Position numbers and translations under genes: made by a program. DNA of 64,000 bases, taken from assembly GCA_003255065.1 (NCBI GenBank), contig QAOA01003028.1, positions 62,001 through 126,000 on the forward strand, written 5' to 3'. Positions 48,272 through 58,900 of the stretch are shown piece after piece (position 1 is the stretch's first letter; each line of letters opens with the position of its first letter). This DNA is from Cercis canadensis. Its lineage: Eukaryota; Streptophyta; Magnoliopsida; Fabales; Fabaceae. The notes below the pieces were generated by a model. The model had not been told where the DNA came from. It did no database searches and saw only the letters and a list, made by a program, of their open reading frames with translations.

Positions 48272-50803
48272 ATGGCAGATATCGTCATCTCCGTTGCGGC
48301 TAAGGTTGCTGAGTATTTAGTGGAACCAGTGATGTGCCAAGGACAATACTTTTTTTGCGTCAACAAAATCCTCAAAAATCTTGAGGATAAAAAGAAGGAA
48401 CTCATCTCAACACAAGTGAGTGTTCAGAAACAAGTTGAAGAAGCAAAAAGAGAAACTAAAAGAATTGAAGATGTTGTCCAGAAGTGGTTGACTCAAGTGC
48501 AGGGTCTCGTGGAAGAAGTGGAGAAGCTGGAACAAGAAGTCAAAGCAAACAATAGTTGTTTCCAAAGACAATGTCCTACTTGGAGAAGATATCATCTGTG
48601 CAAGCAAATGGTGGAGAAGACAAAGGTGATGATAGAGGTCAACAACAACAGCAATTTTAAGACATTTGCACGCCTTTCAACACTTCCGGGCGTTGAATAC
48701 TCCTCTATTGAGAATTTTACTCTTTTCAAATCTACAAAATTGGCTTATGATCAACTTTTTGAAGCTCTCCAAGTTGATGACATCTATAGAATTGGATTGT
48801 ATGGGATGGGAGGATCTGGGAAAACAACACTAGTTACAGAAGTGGGTAAGAAGGCCAAGCAATCAAATTTGTTTGATCAGGTTGTAGCAGTCACTGTGTC
48901 TCAAACTCCAAATATCAGAAATATTCAAGGCCAGATGGCAGACATGTTAAAGATCAAATTAGAGGAAGAAACTGAAGGGGGAAGAGCACAACGGTTACAT
49001 ATGAGACTCAAAGAAGAAAAAAGAATACTCATAATAGTGGATGACGTATGGGGAGAGTTCAATTTGAAGGACATAGGGATTGCTTTTGATATCAGTCACA
49101 GTGGCAGCTGCAAGGTCATTCTAACCACCCGTCGCCAGCACGTATGTGATATGATGGATTGTCAAAGGAAGATTCTGCTGGAGCTATTAAATGAAGATGA
49201 AGCTTGGGCTTTATTTCAAAAGTATGCTCACATGGATAGTCAATCCTCCCTCAACTTATTAAATAGTGTGGCGCAGGATGTTGCTAGGGAATGCAAAGGA
49301 CTACCCATAGCAATTCAAGCTGTGGCAAGATCCTTAAAAGGACAATCTATCCATGAGTGGAAGGTAGCACGGGAAAATTTGAGGAGTTCCAAACCAGTTG
49401 ATATGGAAGCTGGCCAGAGAGATGCTTTCTCTTGCCTTAGATTAAGCTATGATTATTTGAAAGATGAAAATAAGTTGCTCTTCTTGATGTGTTGCATGTT
49501 TCCAGAAGATCATGAAATCTCTATTGAGGATTTGATCAGATGTGGAGTGGGGCTTTGTGTATGTGGAGAGTACAAATCATTTGATTCAGCAAGGAACCAA
49601 GTAACAGTGGCTATAAAGAAACTTGTAGATTCTTGTTTGCTGATGGATTCTAAGAATCTGAAAAGAAAAAAAGTCTTGAAGATGCATGATACAATTCGTG
49701 ATTTAGGTTTGTGGATAGCTTCCAAAGAAGGTCGAATTATTATGGTTAATCTTTCAAATGATTTAAATTCATTAATGGGAGATGCAGTCATAAAAGATCA
49801 CTTTGCAGTATCTTCATGGTATAGTCAAACAAATCTAATTTCTCATCAATTTGTTGCTACAAAGCTTGAGATCCTTTGGATAGAGACTAAAAGTTTTTTG
49901 GATTTATCTTCAGCATCATTTGAAGGTATGCAAGGGCTCAAGGTTATGGCTTTAATCAATAACGGATTTTATCCGCCCGGCTCTTTATTATTGCCACCTT
50001 CCATTGAGTCATTGACTAATCTTCGAACTCTGTGCTTCAGGGGATGGGAATTAGGTGACATCTCTTTTGTAGTTAGATTAATGAGGCTTGAGGTTCTTGA
50101 TTTGAAAAGTTGCATCTTCAAGAAATTACCTGATGAAATTCGAAATCTGAATAAGCTTAAGTTGCTGGATTTGTCTAACTGTGAAATTTCAGAAAATTAT
50201 GAATCAACAGGAGAATTGTCACAAATTGAAGAGTTATATGTTTCTGGATACAGTAGAAGGCAGATGCATCATAGTCGAAGCTTCGTGGATAATATTACTG
50301 CTCCTAATTTGCAGAGATACGTATTGGAAATTGCAGCGGAGCCAAGCTTTCATTTCTCTGCGTTCAATAGGGATTTATTTAAGAGAGTGTTACTCTTGGA
50401 GTCATTCAATATCACCAGCGTAAGTGCATCTATGAAGAATATTCTGCAAAGAGCAGAGTATGTTCATTTTCGTCGCCTTCATGGAGGTTGTCAAAATGTC
50501 ATCCCAAATATGGTTGGAGCCGTAGGAGGCATGAATGATTTGGCCATGCTTCAGCTTGACTCTTGTTTAGAGACAGAATGTGTCCTCGATACTACGTCCG
50601 ATCAAGTAGATGTTGAGCTCCCTGTGTTGGTCAAGATACACCTGATAGATATGGAAAACTTGAAAGAAGTGTGTCGTGGTCCACCTCTGCTTTGCTTTTT
50701 TGAGAAATTAGAAGAACTTCATATCAATGAATGCCCGCAGTTGCACAACATATTTCCAAGGGAATGTAAATTGCCCAACCTTAAATTCCTGACAATTGGA
50801 GAT
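48272..50803 (+). CDS. Coiled-coil NBS-LRR (CNL) disease-resistance protein, 3' end lost in gap
   Basis: An uninterrupted 844-codon plus-strand frame starts at the ATG at 48272 and runs into the gap at 50804. Residues 1-125 are a charged coiled-coil-type domain (MADIVISVAAKVAEYLVEPV start). The NB-ARC has P-loop GMGGSGKTT at 178-186, kinase-2 ILIIVDDVW at 252-260, RNBS-B CKVILTTR at 280-287, GLPL at 343-346, a CCMFPED motif near 407-413 and MHD at 471-473. All key nucleotide-binding residues are present. LRRs follow from about residue 545. The closest family is the RPS2/At4g27190-like CNL group. Such proteins are cytoplasmic immune receptors that switch between ADP and ATP states. If the gap size is right, only a few hundred bases remain for this gene after allowing for the oppositely oriented UGT. 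The gene is therefore either truncated or misassembled. Confidence 0.9.
50448..50803 (+). repeat. LRR segment duplicated at 52992-53347
   Basis: About 355 bp in the CNL LRR region match 52992-53347 at about 95% by eye (roughly 19 differences, no indels). Many differences change residues. The match starts abruptly at AGAGCAGAGTATG in both places and is cut on the right by the gap. Confidence 0.85.
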
Positions 50804-51519
50804 NNNNNNNNNNNNNNNNNNNNNNNNNNNNNNNNNNNNNNNNNNNNNNNNNNNNNNNNNNNNNNNNNNNNNNNNNNNNNNNNNNNNNNNNNNNNNNNNN
50901 NNNNNNNNNNNNNNNNNNNNNNNNNNNNNNNNNNNNNNNNNNNNNNNNNNNNNNNNNNNNNNNNNNNNNNNNNNNNNNNNNNNNNNNNNNNNNNNNNNNN
51001 NNNNNNNNNNNNNNNNNNNNNNNNNNNNNNNNNNNNNNNNNNNNNNNNNNNNNNNNNNNNNNNNNNNNNNNNNNNNNNNNNNNNNNNNNNNNNNNNNNNN
51101 NNNNNNNNNNNNNNNNNNNNNNNNNNNNNNNNNNNNNNNNNNNNNNNNNNNNNNNNNNNNNNNNNNNNNNNNNNNNNNNNNNNNNNNNNNNNNNNNNNNN
51201 NNNNNNNNNNNNNNNNNNNNNNNNNNNNNNNNNNNNNNNNNNNNNNNNNNNNNNNNNNNNNNNNNNNNNNNNNNNNNNNNNNNNNNNNNNNNNNNNNNNN
51301 NNNNNNNNNNNNNNNNNNNNNNNNNNNNNNNNNNNNNNNNNNNNNNNNNNNNNNNNNNNNNNNNNNNNNNNNNNNNNNNNNNNNNNNNNNNNNNNNNNNN
51401 NNNNNNNNNNNNNNNNNNNNNNNNNNNNNNNNNNNNNNNNNNNNNNNNNNNNNNNNNNNNNNNNNNNNNNNNNNNNNNNNNNNNNNNNNNNNNNNNNNNN
51501 NNNNNNNNNNNNNNNNNNN
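50804..51519. other. Assembly gap (716 N)
   Basis: Unsequenced. It hides the end of the CNL frame on the left and the C-terminal third of the minus-strand UGT on the right. Reading frames that cross it are meaningless. Confidence 0.99.
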
Positions 51520-52511
51520 AATTCTCCTGTTGTGTCGTTAGTTTGCTTCGTTTTCTCATCAGATGGTGGCCTTTTCACGACCCACAAGAATCTCTGCCCA
51601 CTTCTCTCTAACCCATCAGCTATCTCCTTCAATTGCGCCACCGTGAACGATCCGCGGCTTCCGAAGCACAAGTAGAGGACGCTCCTGCTTGGTTGCTTGT
51701 CAAGCCAAGATAAGCAATTTTGGGTACCGGTTTCTGATTGCACACCATCTGTTCGATCATTTGCCTCAGCGATTAGAGGTCCAATATGGTAAACTGGGGA
51801 AGTTTGTTTTGGATCTGGAAAGCAAACGCCGTCTGCAATTGTCTTAACTGCAATGGGTTCCAACTCTTCAAACGAGTTGACTAGAATTCCATTTGATTTG
51901 GGAAGATGGGTACAAAAATATACGAAGTCCCAGTAAGCAGGATCGTCTCTGTCAAGCGTTGCTTCAGGCATGTGGAAAGCCTTGAGAGGGGGATTTGCTG
52001 GGTAGTAAAGATCAATTTTCAGGTCTTTGAAGCTCTTGCTTGTTTGCTCGTGAATTTTGGGGAAGTACAAGAAAGCAGCAAGGGCAGCAGCCCCTGAGGT
52101 GTAGAAATAGTAAACAGGGATACCCAGAGCAGAGCCTATGCTAAGAGCTGAAGTACAGAACAAATCAATGACAAAAGCTCGAATAGTGGAGGTTTCTGAG
52201 ACGTCTTTGAGAGCTGAGCTGACGTTGGCATCGTTAAGTCTAATAAATTCAAAGCATATGGCGCCGCCGCTGCGAGTCGGGGTGGTGTCGACGGTGACAT
52301 GAGGGAAGCGGTGGAAGGAGATGGAGGGGTGGGATTGGGAGATTCTGTAGATGTAGGAATGGATAGAGGGTTTGTCCATGAGGCCAGTAGTGAGGAGGAT
52401 GGTGATGGAATATTTGTGGGCATAGTGGTGTTTGATGAGCTTGCCTAACTCCACCATGGACACTATGTGGCCTATGCCTGGAGCTGGATAGAGGACTATT
52501 GTTTCCTGCAT
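51520..52511 (-). CDS. UDP-glycosyltransferase, UGT88-like, C-terminus lost in gap
   Basis: A 330-codon minus-strand frame starts at the ATG at 52511 and runs into the gap. It holds the N-terminal acceptor domain with the catalytic-type His in [14 protein letters not shown] (about residue 14). Also visible are [49 protein letters not shown] and the linker-side [20 protein letters not shown], then [12 protein letters not shown]. These are diagnostic of plant family-1 UGTs and closest to the UGT88 group (apple UGT88F1 is a known phloretin glucosyltransferase). The PSPG box that binds UDP-sugar would lie in the gap. Family length is about 480 residues, so about 145 are missing. It probably glycosylates a phenolic acceptor in the cytosol; the exact substrate is not inferable. 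Confidence 0.9.
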
Positions 52512-52562
52512 ATTGGGATTTGCGAGTATGCTTGGTTTGGTTTGTATTGTTGAATAAGCCCA

Positions 52563-52590
52563 GTGGGAGTGGGAGTGGGAGTGGGAGGAG
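52563..52590. repeat. Hexanucleotide microsatellite in the UGT 5' region
   Basis: Plus-strand GTGGGA-type units repeat about four times just upstream of the UGT start. Purity is high, so the tract is likely length-polymorphic. Confidence 0.7.
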
Positions 52591-52599
52591 AAGCAACAC

Positions 52600-52991
52600 T
52601 TATGAAATACAAGGGTTGCTTATTTTGTAAGTTTGTTTAATGCCAATTAGTGGTTGTATGACTCACACTTGATTTTCTTTTCCTTTGTTTATTAAGAGGA
52701 TATACATATTTTCAAAGAAGACTATGCATTGGCATGTGAAGCTGCTACCAAGATGCTCATGGCCAAGTGAGAACGCCATGACTCCTTTGTTACTTTTCCA
52801 TTTGCATTGCCAAGTGTACTGTGTAAAAAGCAAGAAATAATAACATTAATGTTCAATTCTAAGATTAATTTGAAAATACTGAACAGTTGGATATTGAGTG
52901 CGTGATGACGACTGAATCTCATGTCATGATTCTGCACTAAACTAAAGCAAATTTCAGGCACAACTTAATTTTTTTCATAGCCAAGTGTACT
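52600..52991. other. UGT upstream region up to the LRR breakpoint
   Basis: No coding region is seen. It includes the 41-bp block (52628-52668) identical to 9448-9488, and a TATA-like minus-strand TATATCC near 52700. The words GCCAAGTGTACT occur at 52812 and again directly at the LRR breakpoint near 52980. Confidence 0.4.
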
Positions 52992-55900
52992 AGAGCAGAG
53001 TATGTTCATTTTCATAGCCTTCATGGAGGCTGTCAAAATATCATCCCAAATGTGGTTGGAGCCGTAGGAGGCATGAATGATTTGGCCATGCTTCAGCTTG
53101 ACTCTTGTTTAGAGACAGAATGTGTCCTCGATACTACGTCCGATCAAGTAGATGTTGAGCTCCCTGGGTTGGTCAAGTTATACCTGGGGGAAATGAAAAA
53201 CTTGAAAGAAGTGTGTCGTGGTCCACCTGTGCTTGGCTTTTTTGAGAAATTAGAAGAATTTCATATCAGGGAATGCCCGCAGTTGCACAGCATATTTCCA
53301 AGGGAATGTAAATTGCCCAACCTTAAATTCCTGACAATTGGAGATGGATATAGAATTAATGGTGGTACTGATATCAATTGCAGAGCAGCTGCACTCTTCT
53401 CAATGTCTGTTGCCCGGAGTTTGGCGCAGCTAGAAGTGCTGACCATAGAAAGATGTATGGAATTGAAGCATATAATAACACAAGAAGAAGATGGAGATGG
53501 TACGAATACAGGGGAGGAAATAGTTCCAGCTTTAGACAATTCCCATTTGATATTCCCCAATTTGAAGAAACTATATGTTGGTGATTGTCCCGAGTTAGAA
53601 TTTATACTCCCAATCACTTGCGTTGAAGGCTTTGAGCAACTGCAAGAGATAGTTATAGATAATGCTCCTCAGCTGAAATATGTATTTGGTCAATATGACC
53701 AAAGAGATCATTCATCTCACCAGAACGACATCCAAATTACGTTTCCAATGTTGAACAAACTCCATCTTAAGGACCTTGAGAATCTCTGCAGCATATGCCC
53801 TGAAAAATATCATCCAAGGTGCCCATCTTTGAGGGAATTATATTTGTATGGATGTTCGAAATTGACAACATTGGGTATCATAGTTGGTACAGAAATGGCA
53901 CAAATGCATCTAGATAAGGTATGTATCTATCCTCTTTTGTTTCTTTTATTGAGCATTACTGTCCTAATTTGCTCTAAAATAAAAAGAAGCTTAAATTTTC
54001 TATTACAATGTCATCTAAAACTTTCTATTTTGGTAAGATTAGAAAGTTGTATATGCGGTGAATCTGATTAAATTTTCACACACCAACTTAACTACACGAA
54101 TTAAGCATAAGAGGTTAATTCTATTGAAACTTTTTAATTGAGCAATGGAAAATGAAAATGATTTATGCTATTACATTGGATTTTATTGGGATTTCAATTT
54201 CATTACTTGTCTACATTGAGGTGCTTAAATATTTGCATAATTGTATTTGTTCCCATTTTCAGGGAGTTGCCCTTGAAGAAAGCCAGCAAAAGCACTTGAT
54301 CTCAAAATTAGAAAAACTATATTTACAGTATTTGCCTGAATTGAAGTCCATATGGACAGTTCCTACACCTAGACAAATTGTGAGTCTCCAATATCTTCAA
54401 GAATTAAAGGTGGAAAGATGTGACAAATTAAAATGTCTCTTTTCCATGGTATTCCATAGAAACCTACCGGAGTTGACATCCCTAACAATAGACCAATGTA
54501 AGGAACTGGAAGAAATCATGGAAGAGAATGAAGAACTTAAGAATCCATCCAATGCTCTAGTGTGCTTTCCAAAATTGAAGGTGATTGAGATAAGTTGGTG
54601 CAGAAAGTTGAAAAGCCTTTTCCCTGTTGCTTTGGCTAGAATGCTTCCACAACTAAGCACTCTACGTATATCACACGCTGATCAACTAAGAGTGGTTTTC
54701 AGGCAAAGCAGTGAAGAAGGCACAAGCAATGGACAGGAAATTGTGGTTCCAAACTTGAAAGAGTTAAAATTCACAAAGTTGCCGAGTTTTGTTGGCATTT
54801 GCCCAGGGCTTAAGTTACATGCAGTGAACCTTCTAAAGATACTCGTAGATGAATGCCCCAAATTAGCTCCAATTTTTGAAGCAACTCAAGTTATTCCTCA
54901 TCACCGTATAACAGAGGTAACCACAAACTTCTCTTGATAATTTCTTAATAGTAATATTTCTTTTTTATAGATTTTTATAATAATTTTCAATTATTAGATA
55001 CATCAGTCTATGGATTGTAAAGTTCTTATAACTGTCTAGCCGATCTGAATCATTCCTAGTGGTTGGTCCATCAAATAGGAATTGGTGATTTTATAGATTG
55101 TTAATGAAAGGGTGATTAAAGTATAATCTTAGGGTGCGTTTGGTATTGAGAGATAAGAGGTTAATTACATTGGGGTAAATTTTTGTACATATTAAAAAAA
55201 TTCATTTGACATTAACCAAAAAAAACACGGATAAATTTGAGGTGCCTTCAGTTTTGTTAGATTTTTGTAAGTTGATCATAGAGATATATTTTCAAGTCAA
55301 ATGACTTTTTCTTATATATGCAAAAACTTATCCGGTATAATTTATGCCTATACCAAATGTACCTTTAATAGTACTATTCTATGGGTGCGTTTTGTATGGG
55401 GAGATCGATAAGAGGTTAATTACATCAGATTAAATTTTTGTACATATTAAAAAAAGTCATTTGACATTTAAAAAAAAAACTCTCAACATGTCTTTTCAAG
55501 TCAAATGACTTTTTTTTTTTTTTATATGTGCAAAAATTTACCCAATATAATTTATCCCTATACCAAATGCACCTTTAATAGTACTTATTCTAAATTTATG
55601 GTCAACTGATCATATATTGGTTTGATGTATGCAGTCATCTCACTTAGTTATACATTTTATGTAAGTATTTTACATTAGCATTTTCTCAATTTCTTAGCTT
55701 GAAAAATCTAGTTTTATTTATAATGATTAAAAAAAAATAGAAATATAAAGGGGAGAAAAGAAAAGATACCCCATGGCCAATGGGGTTAAAAAGCTGATAA
55801 GGATCAAAGCATTTCACTTGTATAATCTACTTGCTGCAAGCAATTCCTCCTTGGTAAGGGGTCTATAAGTAATTTAATTTTTGGTATTTGCTTACACCAT

Positions 55901-58900
55901 GTATTAATGGTCAAGAAGTAACATATGAAAGAACTGTAATATTTAGTTGTGTGTAAGTAGATTTCTTCTTTGGTAGATTAGTGAACTCTAAATTGGCTAT
56001 ATAAGTATTTTAATTTTAGATTTCTTCTTTGCATAATTGTATTGGTTCCCACTTTCAGGGAGTTGCCTTTGAAGAAAGCCAGCAAAAGCACTTGATCTCA
56101 AAATTAGAAAAACTATATTTAGAGTTTTTGCCTGAATTGAAGTCCGTATGGACAGTTCCTACTCCTAGACAAATTTTGAGTCTCCAATATCTTCAAGAAT
56201 TAAAGGTGAAAAAATGTGCCAAATTGAAATGTCTCTTCTCCATGGTAGTCCATAGACACCTACCGGAGTTGACATCCCTAACAATAAACAGATGTGAGGA
56301 ACTGGAAAAAATCATGGAAGAAAATGAAGAACTTAAGAATCTATCCAATGCTTCAGTGTGCTTTCCAAAATTGAAAATGATTGAGATAAGTTGGTGCAGA
56401 AAGTTGAAAAGCCTTTTCCCTGTTGCTTTGGCTAGAATGCTTCCACAACTAAGAACTCTACGTATATCACACGCTGATCAACTAAGAGTGGTTTTCAGAC
56501 AAAGCAATGAAGAAGGTACAAGCAATGAACAAGAAATTGTGGTTCCAAACTTGAAAAAGTTAGAACTAAAAAAATTGCGGAGTTTAGTTGGCATTTGCTC
56601 AGGGCTTAAGTTACATGCAGTGAACCTTCTACAGATACTCATAGATGAATGCCCCAAATTCACTCCAATTTTTGAAGCAACTCAAGTTATTCCTCATCAC
56701 CGTATAACAGAGGTAACCACAAACTTCTCTTGATAATTTCTTAATAGTAATATTTCTTTTTTATAGATTGTTATAATAATTTTCAATTATTAGATACATC
56801 AGTCTATGGATTGTAAAGTTCTTATAACTGTCTAGCCGATCTGAATCATTCCTAGTGGTTGGTCCATCAAATAGGAATTGGTGATTTTATAGATTGTTAA
56901 TGAAAGGGTGATTAAAGTATAATCTTAGGGTGCGTTTGGTATTGAGAGATAAGAGGTTAATTACATTGGGGTAAATTTTTGTACATATTAAAAAAATTCA
57001 TTTGACATTAACCAAAAAAAACACGGATAAATTTGAGGTGCCTTCAGTTTTGTTAGATTTTTGTAAGTTGATCATAGAGATATATTTTCAAGTCAAATGA
57101 CTTTTTCTTATATATGCAAAAACTTATCCGGTATAATTTATGCCTATACCAAATGTACCTTTAATAGTACTATTCTATGGGTGCGTTTTGTATGGGGAGA
57201 TCGATAAGAGGTTAATTACATCAGATTAAATTTTTGTACATATTAAAAAAAGTCATTTGACATTAAAAAAAAACTCTCGACATGTCTTTTCAAGTCAAAT
57301 GACCTTTTCTCTTTTTTATATGTGCAAAAATTTATCCGGTATAATTTATCCCTATACCAAATGCACCTTTAATAGTACTTATTCTAAATTTATAGTTAAC
57401 TGATCATCTATTGGTTTAATGTATGCAGTCATCTCACTTAGTTTTACATTTTAAGTAAGTATTTTACATCAGCATTTTCTCAATTTCTTAGCTTGAAAAA
57501 TCTAACTTTATTTATAATGATTAAAAAAAAAATAGAGATAGAAAAGGGAGAAAAGAAAAGATACCCCATGGCCAATGGAAGTTGGAAAGTTGATAATGAT
57601 CGAAGCACTTAACTTGTATAATCTATTGCAAGCACTTCACTTTTTGTTGTTTTAGTAAAGTGCAATATCATTTAAGCATATATTTGCTTACACCATGCAT
57701 TAACGGTCAAGAAAGTAACTTATAAAAGAACTATAATATTTAGTTGTGTGTAAGTAGATTTCTTTTTTGGTAGATTAGTGAACTCTAAATTGGCTATATA
57801 AGTAATTTAATTTTAGATTTTATTGATATTTATTGAAGATCGATATAGCTAATAATTAACGCTGACCATAGAAAATTGTTAGGAGTTTAAGCATAAAATA
57901 AGAAATGAAGAATATGGTAGTTGTACGGATAAATTGGAGGAAATATGAAACTGTTGGTTAAATTTGAACTTATATCATCCATATTTTGTGTTGAAGGTAT
58001 TGTGCTACAACAAAAGTTAGAAATAACTAATTTGAATAGCCTAAATGTGTATATGGTCAATATGAGCACGAATATCATTTATGTTATATTAGAAAGACAT
58101 ACAAAAATCCAAATCATTCCGAAGTACATGTAAAGTTTAAATGATAATATTTTAATTTGAATAAGTAAATAAATGGTGATATCTGTTACAGTTGACAAGT
58201 GTTTTACTATCACAATTTGTTTGGATCATGTGGTGTATACAATAAACAATGTCTTCCCTTTTTTAATTTGCATTGAAATGAATTTATTTATTTATTTTTC
58301 TAAAAAGTGATTAATTTATTTCATTTAAAGGGACCACAAGCTTCTGCAACAAATAAGGGCCAAGTGACTAGCGAGGAACAAAAGAAGAATGTGAACTCGA
58401 GTACTGTAAAATGGATATATCTGAAGCACTTACAATACCTGGAGTGTATATTGGAAGAACCCACTCCAATGAGTTTCCAAAATCTTTACTGCCTACGGGT
58501 GAGTGGATGCAGAAAATTGAAGTTTATCTTCTTTGCCGGTGTTATTAGAAGCCTCTGTCTACCACAGTTGAAATATCTGTATGTAGAGAACTGTGAGGAG
58601 TTGAAGGAAATCATTTCAGAATATCCAGATCAGGCTGAAGAATGGGCCTCCAGAAAACAAGTTTGCTTTCCAAAATTGGCTTACCTTATCATATGGAGAT
58701 GCACCAAGTTGAAATCTGTTGTCTCTATCTCCATGGTTAAACATCTCCCACAATTACGGCATATGGAAATAAGAAAGTGCTCTCAATTAGAGCAAGTTTT
58801 TTGTTGCCCAAGTGAAGCCAGTGATGGAGTGGTCATGGAAATGGAGGTTCTACTTCCAAAACTAGAAGTGCTGATACTCAGAGGATTGCCTAGCCTTAGT

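Larger units (their letters stand above)
54231..57822 (+). repeat. Tandem duplication of a 1,796-bp LRR exon-plus-intron unit
   Basis: Copy 1 is 54231-56026 and copy 2 is about 56027-57822, with a 1,796-bp offset. Each includes the acceptor, a 654-bp LRR exon and an intron holding two MITEs. Exons differ at about 43 of 654 positions by eye. The last 50 exon bases and about 550 intron bases are almost identical. Confidence 0.9.

Noticed and set aside
50708-51611. Long frames crossing the gap on both strands
   Set aside because: They consist mostly of unknown bases. Only the parts outside 50804-51519 carry information.
57887-58133. Short frames in the intron before exon 4
   Set aside because: They are AT-rich chance frames. 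A faint LRR-like text may be exon decay but is too weak to call.
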